A stretch of 64,000 nucleotides of DNA from Paraferrimonas haliotis (lineage in GTDB: Bacteria; Pseudomonadota; Gammaproteobacteria; Enterobacterales; Shewanellaceae). The position numbers were made by a program, and so were the translations under genes. Location of the stretch: contig NZ_NRRB01000001.1 in NCBI RefSeq assembly GCF_002282895.1, forward strand, positions 248,001 to 312,000. The letters run 5' to 3'. Positions 54,024-62,545 of this stretch are shown here, piece by piece. The notes under the pieces were generated by a model. That model was not told the origin of the DNA. It saw nothing but the letters and a program-made list of their open reading frames with translations, and did no database searches. The first letter of the stretch is position 1, and the number at the start of each line of letters is the position of its first letter.

Positions 54024-55174
54024 AAGGCTTCGTTTACATTAAAGTAGAAGCCGCTATCACCGTCACCAAAGGCGAGATCCAGTCGCAAATTAACCCGAGG
54101 CTTTACTTCGAAACGGTAACCTAGGCCAACGCTAGGCAGCACCTTACTGTCGGTTAGATGGTGCACTTCATCGGCTAATACCCCACCCCCAAGCCAATAC
54201 ACCATGCCGTGGCGCCCTTTTAAATGATGGCGGTATTCCGCTTGCATCAGCAGCATTTGCTGATCACGATAACGGCCAGAGGTATAACCTCGAAGCAAGT
54301 GGCCACCCCCCAGCTTTGACAGCTGGTTCCAAGGGACGTCGCCACTGCTAAAACGACCGCGTACCTGCCAAGCTAATACGTCTTGCTCCCGCAGTCCTAT
54401 GTAGCGGCTGTACTGTAAGTCAATGATATTAAAATTATTATCACTGCCCAGTGCGGTGCGATAGATACCCAGTTCCAGTTGTGCGATACGCCCTTGTTGA
54501 GGGTTAAGCACATTGTCTCGGCTGTCGTAGTTAATCAGTAAGTCCACGCCTACGCTGGTGGACGACTCAGTAACAAGTGAACCGTCAATGTCAGGGTTTA
54601 TTGCTGTTACATTTCGGCCTTGTTCGTAATCCACATCAAAGCCAATACCAACAAAGCTGTATTGGAACAAACGCTGTAACCACATAGGATTTAATCGAGC
54701 AGAACGACTGTCAAAGTCCACTCGGTTGTTGGGCTGGTGATTGCTGTCATAGCCTACGCCGTAATAAACATCGGGTACGTCAAACAACTCCATGGTTAGG
54801 TAGAAGCGTTGTTGGTCTTCATTGAGAAAGGTTTTGTTGTTCATGGAAACACCCAAAGCACCATTGGTTGACGCTAAGGCGTTGATCACCAGTGATGACA
54901 GTTGCGTGTTAGGGTTATCGTCCACCTGATACAGCCCAACAGCGGACATGCCCACACCCAGCTGCATTTCCGGGTTATAAAAGGGCCCAGGAAGAAAACT
55001 AAAATCAATCAGTTTATCGGCATCAAACTCGCCATCGGCGCCAAGTTTATCGAGAAACTCATCAAGCCAACTGGGTTCGTTTGATAGCGGCTCAGGTGCG
55101 TTATGACTGGCTGCTGCGCTGACACTGGTCAGTATCAGTCCAATTATCAGGCAATGGCGCAGCGTCGCTATCAT
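54020..55174 (-). CDS. Omp85/D15-type outer-membrane barrel lacking POTRA domains
   Basis: A 384-residue outer-membrane protein with a signal peptide (about 1-22). The C-terminal half is the bacterial surface antigen (D15) barrel: '[20 protein letters not shown]' region and the RGY-box '[16 protein letters not shown]' are the Omp85 signatures, and '[15 protein letters not shown]' ends with the aromatic residue needed for barrel insertion. With about 75 residues before the barrel there is no room for even one normal POTRA domain, so it is not BamA or TamA. Relatives of this short type are found with lipases or unknown lipoproteins. Last gene of a four-gene operon; its start overlaps the upstream stop (ATGA). 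Confidence 0.85.
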   Translation of the reverse strand: MIATLRHCLIIGLILTSVSAAASHNAPEPLSNEPSWLDEFLDKLGADGEFDADKLIDFSFLPGPFYNPEMQLGVGMSAVGLYQVDDNPNTQLSSLVINALASTNGALGVSMNNKTFLNEDQQRFYLTMELFDVPDVYYGVGYDSNHQPNNRVDFDSRSARLNPMWLQRLFQYSFVGIGFDVDYEQGRNVTAINPDIDGSLVTESSTSVGVDLLINYDSRDNVLNPQQGRIAQLELGIYRTALGSDNNFNIIDLQYSRYIGLREQDVLAWQVRGRFSSGDVPWNQLSKLGGGHLLRGYTSGRYRDQQMLLMQAEYRHHLKGRHGMVYWLGGGVLADEVHHLTDSKVLPSVGLGYRFEVKPRVNLRLDLAFGDGDSGFYFNVNEAF

Positions 55175-56478
55175 GGTTGATTTCTCTCAAATAATTTAGG
55201 TCCAGCAAGGTGCGGGTTAGTCTCAAGATAAAGGCTTAGCTGCTGTTTATCCAGCCGTTCATCGAACTGGGCAATGGTTGCAAACTGGGTATGATTAAAG
55301 CCATCGCCCCAAACCGGTTCTGGTATGTGGGCAAAACTGTCGGCGTAGCGCTGCTCGACAGACAACCACAGCTTGGCAACACGATCGAACTGAATACCAA
55401 AGAGCTCGCTTTGCAAAGATAAATTAAGCGGGTTTACATCGCCGTGGTATAAGCTTTGCAAGAGAGGCCAATGTTCACTTCGTTGCGCTAATTGGGAGGC
55501 GACCAAATAGGGCGATTGGCGGTCGCCAAGTTGGTAGTGGCGCAATAACAAGGTGAACTTATTCGGTAACGGCTCGTTTGAGTTCCACCAATACCCATCA
55601 ACCGCATCCAGCAAGGCGTTGGTTTGCTTAATTGGTACCGCCTCAAGCTCTAATAAACTGGCGTTTAACCATTGAGTCATATGAAAATTGAACTGCTGCC
55701 GAGTCGCTGCTTGATGATTATTTAAAATGGCCAATGCCAGCTTGGCTCCCAGCATATTGGAATACAAATCTTCCACCGAATAGGCGGACACGGCTTCGCT
55801 CCAAGGGGCGAAACTTCGATAGCCATGCCCTTGTGCGATTTCATGGGCTTCCGCCATAAAATAGGCCAGTCGTGCCGATAACGAGGCGGCTAATTGCCAG
55901 CGTTGCTCGGCGGACAAGCCGTCGACCGAGAAGTTGCTCAGTTCAATGTGACGAGGACCGAGCTCAGGTGGCAGGTCGATGCGATGTGGCTTGCCTAAGT
56001 TTGGATGAATTCGATAAAACAGCGCCACCGTTAAATCGGCGGTATCTCGCACATGCGCTAAATCGATAAAGCCGCCCCGTTGGGTGTATATCAAGCCGTT
56101 ATTCTCGGTGCGTCTGGACTGATTGGGTGCCGGACGCTGGTAACTAAAGCTACCGGCACCGTAGCCATGGGCGCCAATCGTCTCTAAGTCGACGCTATTC
56201 GACAAGCGAAAGAGCGGCACCGGCAAGGTATAAATAGCGACTTTTTGATTATGGCCAAAGGCGCAACAAGGGCGCACATTGGTGGGCAATTCGAAGACGG
56301 ATTGCTCGCTAAAATGCACCTCTTTAGTAAGCGTTGGATCCGGCGTGTCGCTGAGTGCTTGCTGAGTGGCCAGCGTTGATGGTGCGGCACTCATGCTCCA
56401 GTCGCTGCTTGTGCACCCGCTTGCAACCATCGCCAACAGCAAGATAATCATGGTGGTTATTGTTGAGCGGTTAATCAT
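55171..56478 (-). CDS. Lipoprotein with DUF4056-like domain
   Basis: A 435-residue lipoprotein, lipobox 'AMVASGC' with Cys at 22. I match it to the DUF4056 family from 'RPCCAFGHN', 'GAHGYGAGSFSY' and 'GLIYTQRGGFIDLAHVRDTAD', the last of which looks like a conserved active-site or binding segment with His and Asp residues; a further His lies in 'YFMAEAHEIAQGHGY'. The family has no assigned function that I know. The frame is open to 56526, but the ATG at 56478 overlaps the upstream stop by eight bases (ATGATTAA) and gives a proper lipoprotein signal. Third gene of the envelope operon. Confidence 0.72.
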   Translation of the reverse strand: MINRSTITTMIILLLAMVASGCTSSDWSMSAAPSTLATQQALSDTPDPTLTKEVHFSEQSVFELPTNVRPCCAFGHNQKVAIYTLPVPLFRLSNSVDLETIGAHGYGAGSFSYQRPAPNQSRRTENNGLIYTQRGGFIDLAHVRDTADLTVALFYRIHPNLGKPHRIDLPPELGPRHIELSNFSVDGLSAEQRWQLAASLSARLAYFMAEAHEIAQGHGYRSFAPWSEAVSAYSVEDLYSNMLGAKLALAILNNHQAATRQQFNFHMTQWLNASLLELEAVPIKQTNALLDAVDGYWWNSNEPLPNKFTLLLRHYQLGDRQSPYLVASQLAQRSEHWPLLQSLYHGDVNPLNLSLQSELFGIQFDRVAKLWLSVEQRYADSFAHIPEPVWGDGFNHTQFATIAQFDERLDKQQLSLYLETNPHLAGPKLFERNQP

Positions 56479-57397
56479 TGGCGAGGAACTCGTTAATGAC
56501 GTCACCAACGACATCAGGAGCGTCACTGCTCAGTACATGAGAGCCGTTTGCCACTATGACAATAGGGCTTGATAATAAACGGGCGAACTCCATGCCTAAA
56601 TGCAAAGGAAAAATTTTATCTTTGGCGCCCCACAACAGCAATGATGGCGGCAAATTCTGGGTTACATTTTGCTCGAGCAACTGGTCTCGATAACTGGGTA
56701 AAGAATCAATTAAGGCCCGCTTTTGCGATGGGTTAGGCGCAAAGTACAGCTGATTGATTTGTTCATCAATAAAACTGGGATACCAAGGAAAATCGGCAAA
56801 CGAATTATCTAACAACAAGCGCACACCATGGTGATCCTTGGGGACGAAAATGTCACTGCTGCTGGATTTGTTAAACCTTTGGTTTAAGGCGGCTATTTCT
56901 TTATCGGAGAGGCTGAGCCCAGGGCTTGAGATCATGATGGCCTTGTTAACCCTAGGTTCGTGGATCATCATGTCTAGGGTAACAAAGCCGCCATAGGACA
57001 GCCCCACCACCGCAACCTCAGTGATGTTCAAATGATCCAGTAGTGCCGACATGGCTTGAGTTTGTGCTGGCAGGGTTGCTTCTTGGTTACTAAAGGAGTC
57101 ACCAAACCACAGCAGGTCCACCGCAATTACGTAAAAATGTTCATTGATACGAGGAATGACCTCGCTCCAAGTGTTGATGGCTGTGCCTCCAATACCATGA
57201 ATCAGCAGCAAAGCCGGTTTATCAGAATGTTCACCAACGAAGTAGTGTAATTGCCCTTGGTGGTTAGGCAGAGCCAGTTGCTGCTCAGTAAAGCCAAGCT
57301 GCTGCCATTGGCGAGCTTGCATGTCTTCGACTCGCTGCACCGAAGAGCACCCGCTTAAGGTAATCATGAGGCACAGGGTTAACAGAAAGCGAGTCAT
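56471..57397 (-). CDS. Lipoprotein alpha/beta hydrolase
   Basis: A 308-residue lipoprotein (lipobox 'ITLSGC', Cys 17) carrying an alpha/beta-hydrolase fold. The oxyanion region is 'LLIHGIGGTAINTW', the nucleophile elbow 'VGLSYGGFVT' supplies the Ser, 'LLWGAKDKIFP' the likely acid and 'VANGSHVLSSDAP' the His. Sequence is nearest to lipase/esterase or C-C hydrolase forms; the substrate is unknown, though a lipid or acyl ester in the envelope is plausible. The ATG at 57397 comes right after the upstream stop (TAACATG). An upstream ATG at 57421 would bury the lipoprotein signal. Second gene of the envelope operon. Confidence 0.85.
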   Translation of the reverse strand: MTRFLLTLCLMITLSGCSSVQRVEDMQARQWQQLGFTEQQLALPNHQGQLHYFVGEHSDKPALLLIHGIGGTAINTWSEVIPRINEHFYVIAVDLLWFGDSFSNQEATLPAQTQAMSALLDHLNITEVAVVGLSYGGFVTLDMMIHEPRVNKAIMISSPGLSLSDKEIAALNQRFNKSSSSDIFVPKDHHGVRLLLDNSFADFPWYPSFIDEQINQLYFAPNPSQKRALIDSLPSYRDQLLEQNVTQNLPPSLLLWGAKDKIFPLHLGMEFARLLSSPIVIVANGSHVLSSDAPDVVGDVINEFLAND

Positions 57398-57398
57398 G

Positions 57399-58256
57399 TT
57401 AGAAACGATACCCCAGACCAACCATTAAGCTTTTTCGAGTACCAAAGCCACCTTCAACTAACAGGTCAAAGCCATTGCCCATTTCAACTTGGGCGCCAAA
57501 CAGACCATTCCAGCGGTCGGCGAGATGTTGCTCGACGTGAAACATGGCATCACTGGGCAGCGGAATGCCTAAGTCGATAACGTCATTGAGGTAGCCACTA
57601 AAACGTTGTTCCACTTTTTGATACATGGCGCCTACCCAAATTTGGGCGTTGTTACCAAAAAATTGCGTGCGATAGCCGACTCTTGGTGATGCCACTAGGG
57701 TGTCAATTTCACCTTTTAAAATATCGAGGTTGGTTTTGGTGTAATTCACGTCGACCAAGGCGAACCAATTACCAATTCCCCCAACTAAGGTGGTGCCAGC
57801 ACCATAAGTCGTGCCTTTGAATTCCAGATCGAACGGTACTGGAATGGGCACAGGTAACATGTCTACGGATACCGAAACTCGAGCTTTACTTGAACCTTTG
57901 GTGTGACCGATAACCCCGTAAGCATTAAGAAAAGGCAGCAGCCATACATCGCCGCGCAAGGTGATGGTTTCTGAGGTTTGATCGGCCTCGTCGCCAACGA
58001 TGGAAATGGTATCGTCCAGCCCGCCGAGCCCCGACAATTGGATTGCGTCAATAATAAGGGGTTGATCCATGGACATGTAGTTAAAGGTGAGGCCGTATGG
58101 CTTGGGCAGCTCATGACCAAGATCCATGGCTTCTTGAGCCCAAATAGGGAATATACGGTCATATCGACCGGTATTTTGAGCATTCTCTTGGGCATTAGCT
58201 ACGCCGATGCCAAGCATGACGACGAGCGCCATAGCTGTACTGATATAGTGTTTCAT
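57399..58256 (-). CDS. Outer-membrane beta-barrel protein of unknown function
   Basis: A 285-residue exported protein with a signal peptide (about 1-22, ending ANA). The mature part alternates polar and hydrophobic residues as in barrels: 'TYGAGTTLVGGIGNWFALVDVNYTKTN' region, 'SPRVGYRTQ', 'AQIWVGAMYQKVE', 'NGLFGAQVEMGNGFDLLVEGGFG' region, ending 'RKSLMVGLGYRF' with a C-terminal Phe. A Pro-rich loop ('LPVPIPVPFDLEF') lies mid-protein. I cannot place it in a named family with confidence. It is the first gene of a four-gene operon with tight spacing throughout; AAGGATACAACA precedes the ATG. Confidence 0.75.
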   Translation of the reverse strand: MKHYISTAMALVVMLGIGVANAQENAQNTGRYDRIFPIWAQEAMDLGHELPKPYGLTFNYMSMDQPLIIDAIQLSGLGGLDDTISIVGDEADQTSETITLRGDVWLLPFLNAYGVIGHTKGSSKARVSVSVDMLPVPIPVPFDLEFKGTTYGAGTTLVGGIGNWFALVDVNYTKTNLDILKGEIDTLVASPRVGYRTQFFGNNAQIWVGAMYQKVEQRFSGYLNDVIDLGIPLPSDAMFHVEQHLADRWNGLFGAQVEMGNGFDLLVEGGFGTRKSLMVGLGYRF

Positions 58257-58270
58257 TGTTGTATCCTTGC

Positions 58271-58382
58271 CCTAAGAGGCACTGCACGCGTCTTAGGTGC
58301 CAGCGTTCATAGCGCCGGCGATTTAATAATGTGATTAGTGCGATAAGCGTGGAAAGTATAGGGGGCGGCCCTTAGTGAGCAA
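58271..58382 (-). promoter_or_regulatory. Promoter and leader hairpin of the four-gene envelope operon
   Basis: On the minus strand TTGCTC (58382-58377), a 16-base spacer and TATACT (58360-58355) form a good sigma-70 promoter. The roughly 90-base leader contains a stem CCTAAGA/TCTTAGG (58271-58277 with 58291-58297) ending nine bases before the AAGGAT ribosome binding site region. The rest of the 58257-58561 gap holds the nap terminator and AT-rich sequence. Confidence 0.55.
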
Positions 58383-58498
58383 AAACTCTAATGGGGCTTT
58401 GTGATCAAGATATCGTTCATTTTTTAAACTGTAAAAAGGTTGCAATGAATTTGATTGCGGTTGTTTGTTGAGATGTATGTTAGTTGCGCTGCAAATGT

Positions 58499-58531
58499 AA
58501 AAAAGGCTCGCCAATGGGGATGACGAGCCTT
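58499..58531 (-). terminator. Intrinsic terminator of the nap cluster
   Basis: AAGGCTCG (58503-58510) pairs with CGAGCCTT (58524-58531). On the minus strand the stem is followed by a run of six T. It lies 30 bases past the stop of the small membrane protein gene. Confidence 0.88.
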
Positions 58532-58561
58532 AAGACGTTGGCGGCTGGAAGAAAGCCTAAG

Positions 58562-58687
58562 CTATTTTTCCATACGTTTTAAAATTGCCATGGACACAAC
58601 AGCAACCGCAATAAAGCCAACAATAAAGATGCTTGGCATGGCGGCGTAACCGAGAATGTGCCAAATAATTGATTCTAACGTGCTCAT
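58562..58687 (-). CDS. 41-residue membrane protein at the end of the nap cluster (TIGR02808-like)
   Basis: The frame reads MSTLESIIWHILGY, then a hydrophobic stretch ('SIFIVGFIAVAVVSMAIL', about 19-36) and a basic end KRMEK. An AGGAGAG ribosome binding site lies five bases before the ATG, and the stop is followed by the operon terminator, so it is very likely real. It resembles the very short TIGR02808 proteins seen near nitrate-reductase genes in Vibrio and Shewanella; I recall that link from family knowledge and cannot test it here. It could also act like NapE, another small nap membrane protein of unknown role. It starts 17 bases after napC. Confidence 0.75.
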   Translation of the reverse strand: MSTLESIIWHILGYAAMPSIFIVGFIAVAVVSMAILKRMEK

Positions 58688-58704
58688 AATTAACTCTCCT
58701 TAGG

Positions 58705-59280
58705 CTACTGCCATCCCTCTACGCCTTTCATATCAGGTAAGCGATGAGCAATGCCTTTATGACAATCAACGCAGGTTTTATCACCGTTGGCCAGAGCCGT
58801 TGAATGCATGGCAACGCTTCGAGGGCGCTGTTCGGAAAAGTCCATGTATTCGAATTCATGGCAATTTCGACATTCCCGTGAGTCGTTCTTTTTCATTCGT
58901 GCCCACTCGCGCTCGGCGAGGTGCAGTCGTCGTGCTTCGAATTTCTCTGGGGTATCAATTGTCCCCATTACGAAGGCGAACACTTCTTTACTGGCTTGCA
59001 CCTTGCGAACGATTTTTTCGGTCCAGGTATGAGGTACATGACAATCTGAACAAATCGCCCGCACCCCAGAGCGATTAGAAAAGTGAATGGTTTCTTGTAT
59101 TTCAACCGTTAGTGGTTCGTGGCAGCCGCCGCAAAACGCTTCGCTGTTGGTGGCTTCCATTACGGTGTTAAAAGCGCCCCAAAACATGATACCGCCGGCG
59201 AACCCCATACCCAGAACCGCGCCCACAGCAACTTTACTGGGGGTTTTAAGGCGTTGCCAAAAGTCTTTAATAAATTTCAT
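58705..59280 (-). CDS. napC: Membrane-anchored tetrahaem c-type cytochrome NapC
   Basis: A 191-residue NapC/NirT quinol dehydrogenase that passes electrons from the menaquinol or ubiquinol pool to NapAB. One N-terminal membrane anchor ('VAVGAVLGMGFAGGIMFWGAF', about 17-37) is followed by four haem motifs: CGGCH (50-54), CSDCH (77-81), CRNCH (137-141) and CVDCH (170-174). Length is typical for NapC. It lies 19 bases downstream of napB. Confidence 0.95.
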   Translation of the reverse strand: MKFIKDFWQRLKTPSKVAVGAVLGMGFAGGIMFWGAFNTVMEATNSEAFCGGCHEPLTVEIQETIHFSNRSGVRAICSDCHVPHTWTEKIVRKVQASKEVFAFVMGTIDTPEKFEARRLHLAEREWARMKKNDSRECRNCHEFEYMDFSEQRPRSVAMHSTALANGDKTCVDCHKGIAHRLPDMKGVEGWQ

Positions 59281-59299
59281 TTTCTACCTCAATGCTCGA

Positions 59300-59746
59300 C
59301 TACTGGCGCAATGAATCCACTGCTTGGAATTGGTTTTCCACAAGAGGCTGAGCATCGGCTTGAGTCACGTGACACTGCAAACAAAAGTAGCGTCGTGGCG
59401 ACATGTCGGCCAATACTTCACCTTCTCGGGCTTGATAGTGGGTCACACTGATTTTTGTGGCGCCACTGTCTCGAGCGTTCTTCCAACTGTGGCAAGATAA
59501 GCACTTGTTGGCATTTAAACTCATCTCGTAATGACGAGTTTTATGCGGAATTAATGGTGGCTGATACACATAGCTGCTGGCATAGGGTTTGTCTTGCTCG
59601 ACAACCTTTTTTAACTGCTCTGCTTGGGCCTGTTGGTTCAACTCAGTATTGCCGCGCAGAGAGTTAACTCCGCCGTTGTTGGCGCTTGCGGGCAGTGACA
59701 AAACCAAGGCTAAACTCGCCAATACGATTGATGGTTTCATGTTCAT
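59300..59746 (-). CDS. napB: Periplasmic nitrate reductase dihaem subunit NapB
   Basis: A 148-residue exported cytochrome, the electron-transfer subunit of the NapAB complex. A signal peptide (about 1-22, ending ASA) precedes 'SLRGNTELN', a conserved NapB start, 'PPLIPHKTRHYEMSLNANKC' and the two haem motifs CLSCH (82-86) and CLQCH (122-126), with the distal His residues in 'IPH' and 'VTHYQ'. AGGAGAG lies five bases before the ATG. A small hairpin pair separates it from napA. Confidence 0.95.
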   Translation of the reverse strand: MNMKPSIVLASLALVLSLPASANNGGVNSLRGNTELNQQAQAEQLKKVVEQDKPYASSYVYQPPLIPHKTRHYEMSLNANKCLSCHSWKNARDSGATKISVTHYQAREGEVLADMSPRRYFCLQCHVTQADAQPLVENQFQAVDSLRQ

Positions 59747-59757
59747 ATTACTCTCCT

Positions 59758-59795
59758 CTCGCGTCCCGCGAGATTGGCCGGCTATTTCAGCCGGC
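59758..59795 (-). other. Two tandem hairpins between napA and napB
   Basis: CTCGCG-TCC-CGCGAG (59758-59772) and GCCGGCT-ATTTC-AGCCGGC (59777-59795) fill most of the 63-base gap. On the minus strand the second lies right after napA and the first just before the napB ribosome binding site. There is no T run, so they look like message-stability or partial-termination elements. Confidence 0.6.
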
Positions 59796-59809
59796 TTTCG
59801 ATAAATGGG

Positions 59810-62299
59810 TTAGGCCTTCATGATCTTAACGGCGCACTTTTTAAAGTCGGTTTCTTTAGATAATGGGTCCGTCGCGTCAAGGGTTAACTTGTTGGTTAGC
59901 TGTTTAGCATCGAACCAAGGCATAAATACCAACCCCTTCGGTGGGCGATTACGGCCTCGGGTTTCAATGCGGCTCTTAAGCTCACCGCGTCGGCTTTTCA
60001 CTATGACCTCATCGCCACGCTTTAACTTACGCTCGCGAGCATCTTCGGGGTGAATGAAGATCACCGCATCTGGGAATGCTTTGTAGAGTTCGGGAACCCG
60101 ACGGGTCATGGTGCCAGAATGCCAATGCTCCAACACGCGGCCAGTACTGAGCCACAGATCGTAATCGGCGTCGGGCATTTCTGGTGGTCGTTCATACGGG
60201 GTGGCGATGATGAGCGCTTTGCCATCGGGCTTGCCGTAAAACTCAACGCCGTTACCGGCTTTAACGTATGGGTCGGAGCCTTCTCTGAAGCGCCAGCGAG
60301 TTTCTTTGCCATCAACCACAGGCCAGCGTAGGCCGCGCTCTTCGTGGTAGCGGTCAAACGGGGCTAAATCGTGACCGTGGCCACGACCAAAGGAAGCGTA
60401 TTCTTCGAACAAGCCTTTTTGCACGTAGTAGCCAAAGTGCTTGGCTTCGTCGTTTAAGGACGCTTTGATTTCATCTTGGCCAAAGGCGTCAACTTTGCCG
60501 TTGCGATAAAGCACCTCGTACAGCGATTTGTCTCGGTATTCTGGTTTCTTGGCTAATAGCTCTTCCGGCCATACGTCTTCTACTTGGAAGCGTTTTGAGA
60601 ACTCCAACAGCTGCCACAAATCCGACTTAGCATCGCCTGGAGCGCTTACTTGTTGGTGCCAAAATTGGGTGCGTCGTTCTGCGTTGCCGTAAGCACCTTC
60701 TTTCTCGACCCACATGGCGGTAGGCAGAATTAAATCCGCCGCCTGTGCGGTAACGGTAGGATATGGGTCAGAAACCACAATGAAGTTTTCAGGGTTACGA
60801 TAGCCGGGTAAGCCTTCTTCATTTAGGTTGGGCGCGGCTTGCATGTTGTTGTTACACATCACCCAATACGCATTGAGCTTGCCGTCTTTAAGCATGCGGT
60901 TTTGCAGTACCGCATGGTAACCCGGTTTTGGTGGGATAGTGCCTTCTGGCAGTTGCCATAGCTCTTCGGCGTGAGCGCGGTGTTTAGGGTTGTTAACCAC
61001 CATATCAGCCGGGAGACGGTGCGAGAAGGTACCCACTTCACGGGCGGTTCCACAAGCTGACGGCTGTCCGGTTAATGAGAATGGGCTGTTACCGGCCTCT
61101 GAAATTTTTCCGGTTAACAAGTGAATGTTGTAGCACGAGTTGTTCGCCCATACGCCGCGGGTGTGCTGATTAAAACCCATGGTCCAAAACGAGGTAACTT
61201 TGATGTTTGGGTTGGCGTAGGTTTCGGCTAATTCAACTAATTTGTGCTCCGGCACGCCGGATAATTTGGCCACGGTTTTTAAATCATAGTCTTTGAGAAA
61301 CTCGCGATATTCATCGAAACTCATGTCGGTCATTTTGCCGGAGTCTGGATTTTTGGCGCGTTTTTGCAAAGGATGTTCAGGACGTAAACCGTAGCCAATG
61401 TCGGTGGTGCCGCGTTTAAAGTGGGTATGCTTGTTTACGAAATCCCAATTGACTCGGTCGTTTTCAATAATGTAATGAGCGATGAAGTTCAAAATGGCTA
61501 AATCGGTTTGTGGCGTGAATACAATGCCATTGTCCGCCAGTTCGAAACTGCGATGCTCAAAGGTAGACAGCACGTGAACTTTAACGTGCGGCGAGGACAA
61601 ACGGCGGTCGGTTAGGCGTGACCACAAAATGGGGTGCATCTCCGCCATGTTGGAGCCCCACAGAACAAAGGCGTCGGCGGCTTCGAGATCGTCATAACAC
61701 CCCATGGGCTCATCGATGCCAAAGGCTCGCATAAAGCCGCCTACAGCTGAAGCCATGCAATGACGTGCGTTAGGGTCAATGTTGTTGGTTCTAAAGCCGG
61801 CTTTATGCAACTTAGAAGCGGCGTAACCTTCCCATACGGTCCACTGGCCTGAGCCGAACATACCTACCGAAGTCGGCCCTTTTTTAGCCAGCGCTTCCTT
61901 CCATTTTTGCGCCATGATATCGAAGGCTTGATCCCAACTGATGGGGGTAAATTCACCGTTTTTATCAAACTTGCCGTCGGTCATACGCAGCAGAGGCGTG
62001 GTTAAGCGATCTTTGCCGTACATAACCTTAGATAGAAAATAGCCTTTAATGCAGTTTAGGCCCTTGTTAACCGGCGACTCTGGGTCTCCTTGAGTGGCCA
62101 CTACCTTGCCTTTGCGAGTACCCACTAACACGCTGCAACCGGTTCCGCAGAAACGACAGGGGGCTTTGTCCCAGGTGACTTTAGTATCGCTGGATGAGGT
62201 AATTAAGTTGGTGGCGTTTGCTGGTAAATTAATGCCTGCGAGCGTTGCTGCAGCGCTAATGGCGTTTGCTTTTACAAATTGTCGGCGTGTCCATTTCAT
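59810..62299 (-). CDS. napA: Periplasmic nitrate reductase catalytic subunit NapA
   Basis: An 829-residue molybdoenzyme that reduces nitrate to nitrite in the periplasm. The twin-arginine signal 'TRRQFVKA' opens the protein, with cleavage likely after 'LPANA' (about 29). A [4Fe-4S] site is formed by Cys48, Cys51, Cys55 ('CRFCGTGC') and Cys83 ('GLNCIKG'). The molybdenum-ligating Cys lies near 181 ('[11 protein letters not shown]'). Bis-MGD-binding segments include '[14 protein letters not shown]' and '[20 protein letters not shown]'. Length equals E. coli NapA (828). Usually a napD gene, encoding the Tat-proofreading chaperone, lies just upstream; here the upstream gap contains none. Confidence 0.97.
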   Translation of the reverse strand: MKWTRRQFVKANAISAAATLAGINLPANATNLITSSSDTKVTWDKAPCRFCGTGCSVLVGTRKGKVVATQGDPESPVNKGLNCIKGYFLSKVMYGKDRLTTPLLRMTDGKFDKNGEFTPISWDQAFDIMAQKWKEALAKKGPTSVGMFGSGQWTVWEGYAASKLHKAGFRTNNIDPNARHCMASAVGGFMRAFGIDEPMGCYDDLEAADAFVLWGSNMAEMHPILWSRLTDRRLSSPHVKVHVLSTFEHRSFELADNGIVFTPQTDLAILNFIAHYIIENDRVNWDFVNKHTHFKRGTTDIGYGLRPEHPLQKRAKNPDSGKMTDMSFDEYREFLKDYDLKTVAKLSGVPEHKLVELAETYANPNIKVTSFWTMGFNQHTRGVWANNSCYNIHLLTGKISEAGNSPFSLTGQPSACGTAREVGTFSHRLPADMVVNNPKHRAHAEELWQLPEGTIPPKPGYHAVLQNRMLKDGKLNAYWVMCNNNMQAAPNLNEEGLPGYRNPENFIVVSDPYPTVTAQAADLILPTAMWVEKEGAYGNAERRTQFWHQQVSAPGDAKSDLWQLLEFSKRFQVEDVWPEELLAKKPEYRDKSLYEVLYRNGKVDAFGQDEIKASLNDEAKHFGYYVQKGLFEEYASFGRGHGHDLAPFDRYHEERGLRWPVVDGKETRWRFREGSDPYVKAGNGVEFYGKPDGKALIIATPYERPPEMPDADYDLWLSTGRVLEHWHSGTMTRRVPELYKAFPDAVIFIHPEDARERKLKRGDEVIVKSRRGELKSRIETRGRNRPPKGLVFMPWFDAKQLTNKLTLDATDPLSKETDFKKCAVKIMKA

Positions 62300-62398
62300 A
62301 GAGAATCCTCGACCTACTTTTTAGTATTCAACCGACAATTAAACTGCCAGCTATTGCTTGAAACTGATACATCTCTTAAGTAATAAGTTAACAGGATG

Positions 62399-62412
62399 TT
62401 GGGCTTAATCAA
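62399..62412 (-). promoter_or_regulatory. Candidate FNR site before napA
   Basis: TTGGGCTTAATCAA matches the FNR consensus TTGAT-N4-ATCAA in 8 of 10 defined bases. It lies 100 bases before napA, a reasonable distance for activation. The rest of the 62300-62545 gap is AT-rich and shows no further clear site. Confidence 0.35.
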
Positions 62413-62545
62413 TGAATTTAACCATTTTTTTACAGTGGTTACTTGGTGACGGAAGTCTTGGCTGGAAATCGCCTAATCGAGCTCAATTTGAGTTTTTCGT
62501 GATACACTTCGCCGCTTGCGCTCAATAACTAGGAGACCATGTAAC

